A DNA stretch of 64,000 bases. Origin: Alphaproteobacteria bacterium. Lineage in GTDB: Bacteria > Pseudomonadota > Alphaproteobacteria > Rickettsiales > SXRF01. Location: NCBI GenBank assembly GCA_020049775.1, contig JAGVLO010000003.1:310001-374000 (forward strand), read 5' to 3'. A model generated the notes under the pieces. It ran no database searches and was not told the origin of the DNA. It was given only the letters and a program-made list of their open reading frames with translations. Position 1 is the stretch's first letter. Each line of letters begins with the position of its first letter. This document shows positions 43,722 through 53,560 of this stretch, one piece after another. The position numbers and the translations under genes are program-made.

Positions 43722-44649
43722 ACGTACCATCGTAGCGGTGGATGATGACGATATAAATCTGATGATCCTGACCAAGAACGCGCAGGACGCTGGTTATACG
43801 GTGAAGTCATTCACTAGTGGCGAAACGGCATGGGACTATATGTCCAACAATCCTAGCGAGGTGGACATTGCCGTACTCGACAAAATGATGCCAGGCATGA
43901 GTGGCATCGACCTGTTGCGCCGTATCAAAACCACCAAGCCGCTGCGCCATATCCCTGTAATCATTCAGACGGGTGATGTCGGCGTAGCGCAAATGCATGA
44001 AGGGCTTGCCGAAGGTGCGTATTATTACTTGACCAAGCCGTTCCACCCTGAGATTTTCACCGGTATCCTGATTTCGGCTGACAATGAATGTTCATTGCGC
44101 GAAGAGCTGGTGGGGCAGTTAGCAGAGGGCCACGCCAAGTTCATGGGCCTGCTGCGTGAAGGCGAGTTTGAAATCCACAGTCATGAGGAAGCAAGCCTTC
44201 TGGCTGTCACGTTGGCACAGGTGGCGCTATATCCCGAATTCGTAGCTGTTGGGTTGATGGAACTGCTATCGAATGCTATCGAGCATGGCAATCTCGAGAT
44301 TGGCTATGACCGTAAAAGCCAGTGCCTTATCACGAACCGCTGGGCAGAAGAGCTGGAAGCACGCATGAAAGACCCGCAATATAGTGGCCGTAAAGTGCGC
44401 GTGATTATCCAGAGGACGCCGGAAGGTTTCCATATCAACATCAAGGATGAGGGCAAGGGCTTTGACTGGCAGAAACTGCTGACCGATGATCCGATGGCAG
44501 CGCGCCTGACCAGCCCGAACGGACGCGGCATATCCAAAGCGCGTGTGATGCTCGATGATGTGCGCCACAGCGGTAACGGCAATATGGTTTCGTGCAATAT
44601 TCCGGTGCTGCAGGTGAAGTCTGGCGGCGGTGTGGAGCAGGCGGCGTAA
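43705..44649 (+). CDS. Response regulator with C-terminal HATPase (RsbW-like) domain
   Basis: The 314-aa protein starts with a receiver domain: acidic pocket VDDDD (12-16), phospho-accepting Asp 59 in IAVLDKMMPG, Thr 89 in QTGD and Lys 111 in YLTKPF. The C-terminal half is a GHKL ATPase of the anti-sigma-kinase type: N-box VGLMELLSNAIEHGNL, G1 DEGKGFDW, G2 NGRGISKA. There is no H-box, so it is not a histidine kinase; phosphorylation of the receiver could control a serine kinase or a partner-binding module. It overlaps the kinase gene by 17 bases. A hairpin follows 32 bases after the stop. Confidence 0.9.
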   Translation: MSAQRRRTIVAVDDDDINLMILTKNAQDAGYTVKSFTSGETAWDYMSNNPSEVDIAVLDKMMPGMSGIDLLRRIKTTKPLRHIPVIIQTGDVGVAQMHEGLAEGAYYYLTKPFHPEIFTGILISADNECSLREELVGQLAEGHAKFMGLLREGEFEIHSHEEASLLAVTLAQVALYPEFVAVGLMELLSNAIEHGNLEIGYDRKSQCLITNRWAEELEARMKDPQYSGRKVRVIIQRTPEGFHINIKDEGKGFDWQKLLTDDPMAARLTSPNGRGISKARVMLDDVRHSGNGNMVSCNIPVLQVKSGGGVEQAA

Positions 44650-44681
44650 ACGCCACTAAAACACTGTTTTTACAAAGATGA

Positions 44682-44705
44682 GTGGCAGGCTATCAGGCCC
44701 GCCAC
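44682..44705 (+). terminator. Hairpin after the REC-HATPase gene, possible terminator
   Basis: GTGGCAGGC and GCCCGCCAC pair at 8 of 9 positions around a 6-base loop. The stem is GC-rich but no T-run follows, so it would be a weak or factor-dependent terminator, or an mRNA 3' end stabiliser. Confidence 0.35.
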
Positions 44706-44863
44706 CTTAGGGCTTGAATGTGTTGGCGGTTTAAAAACACAATCCATATCAAATAGTTAAAATTTAGCGCTTCAGGCCATAAAAATTATGGTTTTGTTAA
44801 CCAATTCTTTGTGCTAAAAGAAGCCTGCTATACAGATTTAAATCATTATTTATAAATAAAAAT

Positions 44864-45856
44864 ATGGGCGCACCGGAACGAAAGCCGATGGTCATGTCGC
44901 CGCGAAAGTTTGTAATCGCGGAATATGGCGATATTGAAATTGCACTCAAGCAGCGCATGTTGCTTGATGGCGGCGAGCTGAAGGTGCAGACGGCTTTCAT
45001 GTATGGCGGCGAACGCGAACGTGATGTGGCGAAGCTGGATACATCGCAGGAGGGCGTTGAGCGCGTCATGGATGTGGTGGACAGGCACTGGGATGAAGCT
45101 TGCAACGAGAGCGCCGATATTTGCGAAACAGCTGAGCGCTACCTCGAGATTAAAACACGTGATAATGCCACACCGGAATTATCGGCAGAGGTGCTGCGTC
45201 AGGCAATGGATGATTTTATGACGGAAATGCCTGTACCTCAATATGTCATAAGCGAATATGCAAGAGGCGAGCCGGGCGAAGAGAAAGACATGTATTTTCC
45301 TGTTACCGGATTTTGTGACCGCATGTTTTGTTATCGAAAAGTGATTGCAGACGCTGATGTCGGCGGGTTGGAAGGCGCCCTGAAACTTGATGACATTGAA
45401 AAGCTCATCATGCGCGGAGAAAAAAGACTCGAGAAACTGAGGCAAACTATGCGGGAGGCTATCCCTGAAGATGATGGATTGCCGCCAAGTGTTGCCGAAG
45501 AGCATTTCGCGGATTTTCGTAATGCCGCGCTTGATGCGCTTGATGCTGCCAACCACGCATGGTGGGACGCCGCTAACTGGATACATAACGGCGAACCGCT
45601 GGCGATAGACGAGCTGGAGGTTCATGCGGCAAAGATGCAAAAAAGCCTTGCGGATGCAAAGCAGGCGTTTGAGGCATTCAAGGATGAATCACGCGAGATA
45701 AATCCGGCCTATGATGTTGATGCTATGAACGAAGTAGTTTACAGCGAAAAAGGATTATTTCCGGCGTTGGAAAAGCTGGCAAGCGTCGTTGGCCGTGACA
45801 ATTTACTGCAGTCGGCTATTGAAAAAGGCCTTGCACCGCAGCGCAGCAAGCAATGA
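44864..45856 (+). CDS. Hypothetical protein (330 aa)
   Basis: I do not recognise this protein. It is acidic, soluble and mostly helical in the second half, with two adjacent Trp-rich turns (HAWWDAANWIHNG near 238-250). A beta-rich N-terminus (KFVIAEYGDIEIALKQRMLLDGG) precedes it. No signal, membrane segment or catalytic motif is evident. The first ATG lacks a ribosome-binding site; ATGs at 44888 and 44894 would shorten the protein by 8 or 10 residues. It precedes the tandem-HTH gene by 34 bases on the same strand, so the two are probably co-transcribed. Confidence 0.7.
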   Translation: MGAPERKPMVMSPRKFVIAEYGDIEIALKQRMLLDGGELKVQTAFMYGGERERDVAKLDTSQEGVERVMDVVDRHWDEACNESADICETAERYLEIKTRDNATPELSAEVLRQAMDDFMTEMPVPQYVISEYARGEPGEEKDMYFPVTGFCDRMFCYRKVIADADVGGLEGALKLDDIEKLIMRGEKRLEKLRQTMREAIPEDDGLPPSVAEEHFADFRNAALDALDAANHAWWDAANWIHNGEPLAIDELEVHAAKMQKSLADAKQAFEAFKDESREINPAYDVDAMNEVVYSEKGLFPALEKLASVVGRDNLLQSAIEKGLAPQRSKQ

Positions 45857-45890
45857 ATAGTATGAGTGAAGAAGTGAACAGGAAGTAGTT

Positions 45891-47960
45891 ATGTCTAATA
45901 CAACAACAATAAGCAGGGATTTACAGATCGTAGATGAAGCACCAGCCGATGAATCGGCAAATGTGCCGTTTATTCCCTTGCTGAACCGTTATTACAAGCG
46001 CTGGAGTAATGGCAGCGGCCCACTGGAACGCAAATGGCAACCATCAGCCGAATTTGCCGAGAGAATCAATAAACACCTTGTCGGGCTGAATGTGCAGGAA
46101 CAGGATATTGATGCGGATAAAGTAAGGCAGATGATGATGGGTGAAATACTGCCCACGCCTGAGCAACTGATGGCCATGTGCATAGAGTTCAAATTGTACG
46201 GCGATGCGCGGTCAACGTTGCGGACCAGTGCTGTAGCGGAGCAGCAGGCACGTATTGACGCAAAAGACCGCGACATGCAGATGCGCATATTACCGTTGCG
46301 CAAAAGCAATCCCGCGGGCGATTTAAACCTGCTCTCTTTTGCTGAAATGGTGGAGGAAAGTTACCGTGCGAAATGCGCAGGTGAAAGTGATGAAACGATT
46401 GTAACGTTGTTGTGGGGGCGTGTGTTCAATGCATGGAAGCGCGACGGAAGCGATATGTCGCCGGAGCAGTTCTGTGCGCTGATTGAAACCAACAACGCCA
46501 ACAGTGATGGCAAGGCGCGCCTGACAAACACATCTATCTATAACTGGCGTAACCATCCTGAAAAGTTCAAGCCTATCGCAGAAACAGTAGAAGTCATATG
46601 CAGGGCGTTCGGCATGTTGCCCAAGTCTGAAAATCCGGAAGCAGAAGAATATATGCACGAATTGATGCTTTGGAAAATCATAGACGGCAGGCAATTTCGA
46701 AATCCCTATCCATCGCTGGCTGCTGCTGGGGATAATGGTGACAACATTGCTGATACAGTGCCGGTAGCTACCAGCGGGCTTGATGAGGCAATTGTTTCCG
46801 CAAAGGCGGCGGGCAATCATGGTGCGCTGGTGCGCGAGTTGATTGATGCGTCCGGCATATCGCTCAGCCGCCTGCAAACATTGCTCAATTGCCAACAGAT
46901 CCATCAATGGTGCAAGGGTGCATGTATTGAGGATGTGGCGACCGCGCGCAAATTCATGGCGCTTACCTGTCCGGATGCTAAGGAGAACAAGGCTCTGCTG
47001 GGGCTATTGACCGGCAGGATATTCGATGTTCAGGCAATTATCGACGAAGCCGTAAAACAACCGATGACGCGCAAACAGGATTCCGAAGAACTGGTGATTG
47101 ATACTATTGCCGATGCTGAAATCAACCATGGCGGCAAATTGCTCGTGCTGTTGACCGGAAGGAAAGGGCTGGTGACAATATCAGCCAAGGATCTGGCAGA
47201 GGCGATGTCTGTCAAAGGCCACAAAATATCAGAAGAAAAAGTTAAAAAAATGCGGGCTTCCTCGTTTGAGCGCGGGGGCAGGATTACAGAGCCGATGGCG
47301 CGGTCCATACTTGAGACTGTGCAGGAAAAAGCGGCCATGAAATTAAGTGATGTCGAAACGGCGCAATGCGTAGATATCCTTACAAATTGCCCAACGCCCT
47401 CCGTGTTACTTGCACGCTGTGTAAAAGGTGAAATAAAAATAGGCGATCTGCTCCGTCAGACCTATGAGCGAAAAGGCATGCGGCTTGAAGATCTTCAAAA
47501 TGAGGTCGAACTTGCGCACCTGACTAATTTTCTTTTGGGTAAGGCAAGCCTTGACCATGAAAGTGCTACCAAGATGGCAAACTGGCTTCAGTTTGAGGGT
47601 GATGACCGCCGCAAATTTATGGTACTGGCCACCGGCCATGACGTATCGATTGATCCGTTGGCCATTCTGGATAGGGTGCGTTCTGGAGAATTAATTCAGA
47701 CAGAGGGCCTGAGGCAGATTTATGACGCCAGCGGCATGACGCGCTCGGAGCTGGCCAAGGCGTCGGGCGTAGATATTGCCTATAGCGTCACTGAAAAATC
47801 TAAGGGGCGGATCACTGCCGCCCCTGAGAATATGCGTAAATTAGCTGCTCTATGTGGCTTGGGAGAAAGGGTTCAGGATTTTACCGAAACCTTCTCTGGC
47901 CGCTGGACCGCTCGCGCTATCCAGATCCCCGCACCCGATAAGCTGCGGGAGCTTGGCTGA
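45891..47960 (+). CDS. Large protein of tandem HTH-like (Xre-type) repeat units
   Basis: This 689-aa protein has at least three units of about 65 residues that align to each other: 313-376 (LVRELIDASGISLSRLQ to LLTG), 519-582 (DLLRQTYERKGMRLEDLQ to LATG) and 606-671 (GLRQIYDASGMTRSELAK to FSGR). A divergent copy covers about 415-480, and related helical patterns occur at about 55-105 and 150-245. Each unit resembles an Xre/Cro helix-turn-helix (L-x6-SG-[IM]-[ST]-x3-L, then W/F-x2-G) and ends in [LF]-x-[TS]-G. No enzymatic, membrane or signal sequence is seen. An AGGAAG site precedes the ATG. It could be a DNA- or protein-binding scaffold; function unknown. Confidence 0.75.
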   Translation: MSNTTTISRDLQIVDEAPADESANVPFIPLLNRYYKRWSNGSGPLERKWQPSAEFAERINKHLVGLNVQEQDIDADKVRQMMMGEILPTPEQLMAMCIEFKLYGDARSTLRTSAVAEQQARIDAKDRDMQMRILPLRKSNPAGDLNLLSFAEMVEESYRAKCAGESDETIVTLLWGRVFNAWKRDGSDMSPEQFCALIETNNANSDGKARLTNTSIYNWRNHPEKFKPIAETVEVICRAFGMLPKSENPEAEEYMHELMLWKIIDGRQFRNPYPSLAAAGDNGDNIADTVPVATSGLDEAIVSAKAAGNHGALVRELIDASGISLSRLQTLLNCQQIHQWCKGACIEDVATARKFMALTCPDAKENKALLGLLTGRIFDVQAIIDEAVKQPMTRKQDSEELVIDTIADAEINHGGKLLVLLTGRKGLVTISAKDLAEAMSVKGHKISEEKVKKMRASSFERGGRITEPMARSILETVQEKAAMKLSDVETAQCVDILTNCPTPSVLLARCVKGEIKIGDLLRQTYERKGMRLEDLQNEVELAHLTNFLLGKASLDHESATKMANWLQFEGDDRRKFMVLATGHDVSIDPLAILDRVRSGELIQTEGLRQIYDASGMTRSELAKASGVDIAYSVTEKSKGRITAAPENMRKLAALCGLGERVQDFTETFSGRWTARAIQIPAPDKLRELG

Positions 47961-48305
47961 TTAGCCGCGGCCTACACCACCATTTTGGCGGCCGGGAATA
48001 TTGCCCGGGCTAGGTGAGTCCATAGCTACCTGCTGGCCCTGTGAAACGGGTGTAAAGCCCGAAGCTGGGGGAGTCGCATCAGCTGAACGGTTGCCGCCGG
48101 TAATCATTGGCAGCACCACTTCTTTAATAAGCATTGTGGCAGCACCACCAAGAAGTGCGGCAGGAACAGCACCAAGGCCGATAGCGGGTCCAAGCAAGAA
48201 TGCACCTGCAGCTGCACCGGCACCTGCGGTGAGTATGTTGCCCCATTTTATGCCGTTTTCGTCAAAAACCATACTTTTTAATTTATCTAACAATCCACCA
48301 AGCAT
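47961..48305 (-). CDS. Small glycine-zipper membrane protein (114 aa)
   Basis: The protein has an amphipathic N-terminus, then Gly/Ala-rich hydrophobic segments (ILTAGAGAAAGAFLLGPAIGLGAVPAALL split over about 24-52 and continuing to a second helix at about 53-68), and a disordered Pro/Gly/Ser tail. Glycine-zipper segments like this occur in small membrane or pore-associated proteins. Its stop directly abuts the stop of the tandem-HTH gene. No family was recognised. Confidence 0.6.
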   Translation of the reverse strand: MLGGLLDKLKSMVFDENGIKWGNILTAGAGAAAGAFLLGPAIGLGAVPAALLGGAATMLIKEVVLPMITGGNRSADATPPASGFTPVSQGQQVAMDSPSPGNIPGRQNGGVGRG

Positions 48306-48633
48306 ATATCTTCTCCGTATTTCAGTTTTGGCCGTTATTATGGCTCTTTTTAATGAGTCATGAGTTATCTTCCCATGTATTCTAGCATCCTACAAATGAT
48401 GATTTGATTAACGCCATTGTGACAGATTTATGATGCCATGTCAATATACTGATATATATTAATATAATTAATATTTTTCGAGGGCGCAGCGGACCTTTGC
48501 ACATAGGGATAATACATAAAAAACTATCTATTTAGACCATCAAAAGATTTACATGTATTAACCATTTTGTTATGCCTATAGCTCATATTAATTATGCGCC
48601 CACATAAAAAGGCTCACCAAAAGGAAATATTCC
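48306..48633. other. AT-rich divergent intergenic region
   Basis: These 328 bases separate the glycine-zipper gene from the 611-aa gene. They are clearly more AT-rich than the flanks, with a TATA/TTAATATAATTAATAT stretch near 48450-48475. A candidate plus-strand promoter is TTTACA (48548-48553), 17 bases, TATGCC (48571-48576). No ORF, tRNA or stable hairpin is seen. Confidence 0.5.
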
Positions 48634-50469
48634 ATGTCTAAAAAAGACCCTCGCAAAGAAACCGGAAACCTGCTTGGAAAAAAAGGATTGCCATTTGATT
48701 TGAAGGGCGGACTGCTCGGCGATCTTGGTGGAATAGGTGAAGGGCTGGAATTAGGACAAGTGCCTACTGGTCCGGGCAGGCTCGGCATGATTAAAAGCCT
48801 GATGGCCAAAAGCGAAGATAAAAGGGGAAAGCTTGAAATGCTGGCGGCGATGCCGGAATCGCCGGAAAACAGCATGGCCGATATCATCAAACCCAGCGAT
48901 GCCGAAACCCAGCGTGTGGGTGAACTTATAAATGCATTTTTTGGTGAGTTTGGTACAGCCATGCGCAGTTATGCCTTTGCCAAACATGGTGATGATTTGA
49001 CACCTGATATTGAAAAATTCATGGAAAACAAAAATCCGGATGTTGAGACGGACGAATTGCACAAGCTGGGCTGGGAATCATTCAAGCAGCTAACGCAGGA
49101 GCTATCCATGCCGGTGATGCATCTCCAGAATGCGCGCAAGAAGGCTGGTGAGGATTTAGAAAGCGCGGACATAAAAGATGCCATGGCATTACGTATCCGC
49201 GATAACCAGATTTTACCGGTACTGCGCCGCTATGTGGACGCGCACGGGCTTTTTGACCTTAATGCTTCGGAAGATGAGCGTATAGAGGACATTAAATCAC
49301 AAGTGCCGGGCTATGCCATTATCGTAGCAGCCATGATGCACGATCAGGAAACGCGCGGTATGCATTATGCGCTGAACAAGAAAGTGCATGGTGAAAAACT
49401 GGATGACAAGGAAATAAAGCTGCTTGCGGACCATGCCGATATTGTGGAAACAGCGGAAAGCATGTTGGCATCGGCGGGCATGGGTTATGCAACTGCCCCC
49501 TGCAATCAGGTATATGGTGCTTCTGCCCGCGCAACTACTGCATGGACAGAATATATGAAAGAAGTGCGCCTGGCGAATGCTGAGCAGGAAAATGCTTCCC
49601 CATTCATCGCCAAGACGCATATGGAACAGGCGATGAAGCACCATAAGGCTGCGCTCGAAGAGTTTCAGGCAGTCGTAGAAGGCCTCACGCCTGTGTGTGA
49701 TTTGATTAATACTCTGGTAGACAGCAGTGGCACCAGAGTTGCAATTGAAGACTATACAGTGGATAAGGTGAGTTCATTAGTGGGTGGCATTCCGGAACTG
49801 CCTAGCGAACAGCGCATCAAGTTTGACTTCGAGCGTGTAAAGTCAGCAGTTGAGCGCGTACACAAACAGGAGCGCGGCAGCTTTGATACGGTAGGCGAGT
49901 ATGCGCTGCGCGCTGCGCGCGTAAACCAGTATGCCGAAACGGCAAGCGCAGATACTAAAAAACTTGTGGAGCAGGTTGGCGTGTTGAAGGCGGCGTTTAA
50001 AGAAAGCGCTGATGGCAAAATATCGATTACTGACATGCGCTACCGCGATGTGTTCATGGGTGCGCGTGCGCTTGCCGACCGCCTCGAGATGATGACCATG
50101 GCGGCAGAGCAGCTCCATAACGATATGGGCAGGATTACCGGAAAAACCAATCCGGAGTGGAAAGCGAAAGAAACGGAAGGTGAACGTGCCCAGTTTACGC
50201 CGCCTGCAAATCCCAGTGAGAAGATCAAGCGTGTTGCAGAAGAATTGCAGCGTCTGAGTACGGCGCAACATGAAGTGGCAAGTAAACACCGTGCGGATCT
50301 GCTTGCGGTGTTAGAAGGTCTTGGCGAAGGCATGGATCGTTTCGACATCATCCTTGATTTCTTCTCGCGCCTGAAAGACCGCGTTGGCGAACAGGTTCAG
50401 GCCATGGAAGAACGTCAGGCTAAATGGGACGTCGCCCACCCGGGCGCTGGCGCGGCCAAGGCCGTCTAA
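48634..50469 (+). CDS. Large helical hypothetical protein (611 aa)
   Basis: I do not recognise this protein. A Gly/Leu-rich, basic N-terminus (GNLLGKKGLPFDLKGGLLGD near 11-30) is followed by about 550 mostly helical, charged residues with no membrane helix or signal peptide. Only one Cys pair region (ATAPCNQVYG and LTPVCDLINT) stands out. Near the C-terminus NPSEKIKRVAEELQRLSTAQHEVASK suggests a coiled coil. An AAAAGGAAA ribosome-binding site supports the start. It converges with putA, leaving 6 bases between stops. It may be a structural or scaffold protein; no function can be assigned. Confidence 0.75.
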   Translation: MSKKDPRKETGNLLGKKGLPFDLKGGLLGDLGGIGEGLELGQVPTGPGRLGMIKSLMAKSEDKRGKLEMLAAMPESPENSMADIIKPSDAETQRVGELINAFFGEFGTAMRSYAFAKHGDDLTPDIEKFMENKNPDVETDELHKLGWESFKQLTQELSMPVMHLQNARKKAGEDLESADIKDAMALRIRDNQILPVLRRYVDAHGLFDLNASEDERIEDIKSQVPGYAIIVAAMMHDQETRGMHYALNKKVHGEKLDDKEIKLLADHADIVETAESMLASAGMGYATAPCNQVYGASARATTAWTEYMKEVRLANAEQENASPFIAKTHMEQAMKHHKAALEEFQAVVEGLTPVCDLINTLVDSSGTRVAIEDYTVDKVSSLVGGIPELPSEQRIKFDFERVKSAVERVHKQERGSFDTVGEYALRAARVNQYAETASADTKKLVEQVGVLKAAFKESADGKISITDMRYRDVFMGARALADRLEMMTMAAEQLHNDMGRITGKTNPEWKAKETEGERAQFTPPANPSEKIKRVAEELQRLSTAQHEVASKHRADLLAVLEGLGEGMDRFDIILDFFSRLKDRVGEQVQAMEERQAKWDVAHPGAGAAKAV

Positions 50470-50475
50470 TACCCT

Positions 50476-53400
50476 TTAGGAAGCAAGCAGCGTGACGTTG
50501 CCGCCGATGGCTGCCGTGTTTATAGTGGTGGTGCGCTCGGTGAGGAAACGCAGCAGGTAATAAGGCCCACCCGCTTTGGGACCCGTGCCGGACAGTCCTT
50601 CGCCACCGAAGGGTTGCACGCCGACGGTGGCGCCAATCATACTTCGGTTCACATAAATATTGCCTGCATGCACCTGTGACGCCAGCAGGCGTATATGGTC
50701 GTCCACGCGGCTATGTATGCCGAAGGTAAGGCCGTAGCCCGTGCTGTTGATGGCGTCTATCACCTGCGGCAGTGTTCCGGTTTTAAAGCGTATGACATGC
50801 AGCACAGGGCCAAATATTTCGCGCTCCAGCTCCCCGATATTTTTTATCTCGAAGGCATGCGGTGCAACGAAAGTACCGCTGAGTCCGGATGGCATGGGTG
50901 CAGCAGCGACCAGCTTTGCCGATTTTTTCATTTTCTCGATATGGGCAAGCAACTGTCCTTGCGCTTCCTTGTCAATCACCGGCCCGATATCGGTGGTGAG
51001 GTCGGAAGGATTGCCGAGCTTCAATTCTTGCATGGCGCCCCCCAGCAGCTCCAGCAAGTCATTGGCGATGTCTTCCTGCAGGAAGAGTACACGTAGTGCC
51101 GAGCAGCGTTGGCCTGCGCTACCGAAAGCAGAAAGGATAATGTCATCGACGGCCTGTTCGGGTAATGCCGAGGAATCCACTACCATGCAGTTCATGCCTC
51201 CGGTTTCGGCAATCAACGGCACCAGTGCGCCGCCGCGCGTGGCGAGCGATTGCTGTATGCGCTGGGCAGTCTCCACCGAGCCGGTAAACACGATACCATC
51301 AATATGTTTGTTGGCCACCAGCCCTGCGCCAATGGTTTCACCCGTGCCGCAGACCAGCCTTAAAACATTATTCGGAATGCCTGCCTTGTGGAATAATTCT
51401 ACAGCGCGTTTGGCAATGCGCGGAGTTTGCTCGGCTGGCTTGGCGATTACGCAGTTGCCGGTGGCGAGTGCGGCGGCGACCTGTCCGGTGAAAATCGCCA
51501 GCGGGAAATTCCACGGACTGATGCAGCCGAATACGCCGCGCGCGTGCAGCGACAAGGTGTTGCTTTCACCGGCAGGGCCAACCAGCGCGTGTGGCTTGTG
51601 CAGGCTTCGCGCCTGCTGCGCATAGTAGCGGCAGAAATCGGCAGCTTCGCGCACTTCGGCCACGCCGTCGGCGAGTGTCTTTCCTGCTTCCGTGCAGCAA
51701 AGCGCAATCAGCTCGGCGTAGTTTTCTTCCAGTATATCGGCCATGCGCTCCAAAATAGCGGTGCGCTTTTCAATATCCGTGGTTGCCCATGCGGGGAAGG
51801 CGGCACGCGCGGCGGTAATGGCTTCCAGCAATAGGGCAGTTGTATCATCCATCACAGGCGCTAGCGGTTCTTTAGTATGTTTTGCAACGGCGCTAGCGAG
51901 TGCATCGAGCTGTGCGCGGTTACCGAAATCAAATCCGGCGGAATTTTTACGGGCATCACCATACAGTTTGGAAGGAACCGGTATCGCCATGTTGTAAAGC
52001 TCCTTGTAGGTTTTGGTTACGGCCACGGGGTCGGCCAGTATTTCTTCCGGCGATTTGCTATGGTCCATCAGCAAATGTACGAACGAGCTGTTGGCGCCGT
52101 TTTCCAGCAGGCGGCGGATGAGATAAGCCAGCAAATCCTTGTGCGCGCCGACGGGTGCGTAAATGCGTGACGGCACGTCTTTGACAATCAGGTTGTGCAG
52201 TGCTTCGCCCATACCATGCAGGCGCTGGAATTCAAACCTGCCTTTTTGCCACCCGTAATTTTCTGACACCTGCATGATGCTGGCAATGGTGCGCGCGTTG
52301 TGCGTGGCGAATTGCGGGTAGAAGGCATCTTTGTAGGAAAGGATTTTATCGGCGCAGGCGAGGTATGACACGTCGGTGTTCTCTTTACGAGTAAACACAG
52401 GATAAGACGGCAGGCCGGAAAGCTGCGCCCATTTGATTTCCGAATCCCAGTACGCGCCCTTGACGAGGCGCAGCGGGATGACGCGGTTATGTTTTTTTGC
52501 CAGTTCCGCTAGCCAGTCGATGACGTAAAACGCACGTTTCTGGTAGCCCTGCACCACAAGGCCAATACCGTTCCATCCGGCGAAACGCGGGTCGGCAATA
52601 AGTTTTTCAAACAACATCAGTTCAATATCAAGGCGCGAGGCTTCTTCGGCGTCGATAGCAACGGCTACGCCTGCTTGCTTCGCGCAGGCGAGGATATCGG
52701 CAAGGCGTGGCAGCAATTCATTCATCACGCGCTCGGACTTGGTCAGGCTGTAGCGTGCATGCAGCGCCGAGAGTTTTACGGAAATGCCGGGAGCTTCAAA
52801 CAGCGATGTGCCTTTGGGGATGGTTTTACCGATGAGTGCAATGCCCTCGCGGTAGGAGCTGACGTACTCTTGCGCCTGCACGTCGCTGCGCGCGCCTTCG
52901 CCGAGAATATCATACGAAAAGCGGTAGCCCTTTTTCAGGTGCGACTTGCTGTTGTCCAGCGCTTCGGCCACGCTTTCGCCGAGTACGAACTGCCCACCGA
53001 TGAGTTTCATGGCTTTTTTCAGTGCCTCGCGGATGATGGGTTCGCCGGTCTTTGCCACAAGGTTGCGCAGCAGTTTTGTAATTTTGGCCTGCGGATCATT
53101 CCCGAAATCCACCACTGTTCCGGTGAGCAGCAATCCCCAGCTCGACAGATTCACCAACCACGAATCGCCGCTGCCGGTATAGCTTGCCCAGTTGCGGCCT
53201 TCGAATGTGTCGCGTATTAGTGCGTCGGCAGTCTGGCTGTCAGGAATGCGTAAGAGCGCTTCGGCAAGGCACATCAGCGCCACGCCTTCATTAGTGTCTA
53301 GTCCGTAGGCATTGAGGAAAGCTTCTACGCCGTGGCCGATGCCTTCCGAGCGAATCTGGCGCGTCCAGTATCCGGCCTGTGCCATGATACGGTCTTCCAG

Positions 53401-53505
53401 TGGGGCGAGTTTTTCCACATGCACCAGCAGCGCTTGTATGGCCTCGGTTTCGTCCATGAAGGCGTTTGTGCTGATGGTTTTTAGTTGTGCGTCGGATGCA
53501 TCCAT
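50476..53505 (-). CDS. putA: Bifunctional proline dehydrogenase / L-glutamate-gamma-semialdehyde dehydrogenase
   Basis: PutA oxidises proline to glutamate in two steps. The 1009-aa product has an FAD-dependent PRODH domain (about 150-470, ending with RRLLENGANSSFVHLL, which carries the substrate-binding arginines) and an ALDH domain (about 520-1000) with IAETGGMN for the general-base Glu and GSAGQRCSALR for the nucleophile Cys. The N-terminal ribbon-helix-helix DNA-binding domain of E. coli PutA is absent, so this is a non-regulatory, shorter PutA (E. coli has 1320 aa). The helical-membrane gene upstream on the same strand ends 55 bases before it. Confidence 0.96.
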   Translation of the reverse strand: MDASDAQLKTISTNAFMDETEAIQALLVHVEKLAPLEDRIMAQAGYWTRQIRSEGIGHGVEAFLNAYGLDTNEGVALMCLAEALLRIPDSQTADALIRDTFEGRNWASYTGSGDSWLVNLSSWGLLLTGTVVDFGNDPQAKITKLLRNLVAKTGEPIIREALKKAMKLIGGQFVLGESVAEALDNSKSHLKKGYRFSYDILGEGARSDVQAQEYVSSYREGIALIGKTIPKGTSLFEAPGISVKLSALHARYSLTKSERVMNELLPRLADILACAKQAGVAVAIDAEEASRLDIELMLFEKLIADPRFAGWNGIGLVVQGYQKRAFYVIDWLAELAKKHNRVIPLRLVKGAYWDSEIKWAQLSGLPSYPVFTRKENTDVSYLACADKILSYKDAFYPQFATHNARTIASIMQVSENYGWQKGRFEFQRLHGMGEALHNLIVKDVPSRIYAPVGAHKDLLAYLIRRLLENGANSSFVHLLMDHSKSPEEILADPVAVTKTYKELYNMAIPVPSKLYGDARKNSAGFDFGNRAQLDALASAVAKHTKEPLAPVMDDTTALLLEAITAARAAFPAWATTDIEKRTAILERMADILEENYAELIALCCTEAGKTLADGVAEVREAADFCRYYAQQARSLHKPHALVGPAGESNTLSLHARGVFGCISPWNFPLAIFTGQVAAALATGNCVIAKPAEQTPRIAKRAVELFHKAGIPNNVLRLVCGTGETIGAGLVANKHIDGIVFTGSVETAQRIQQSLATRGGALVPLIAETGGMNCMVVDSSALPEQAVDDIILSAFGSAGQRCSALRVLFLQEDIANDLLELLGGAMQELKLGNPSDLTTDIGPVIDKEAQGQLLAHIEKMKKSAKLVAAAPMPSGLSGTFVAPHAFEIKNIGELEREIFGPVLHVIRFKTGTLPQVIDAINSTGYGLTFGIHSRVDDHIRLLASQVHAGNIYVNRSMIGATVGVQPFGGEGLSGTGPKAGGPYYLLRFLTERTTTINTAAIGGNVTLLAS

Positions 53506-53560
53506 AATGGCCGGATGCTAGCAGGAGCAAATAAAATGTAAATGAGTACGTTAGTGCCGA

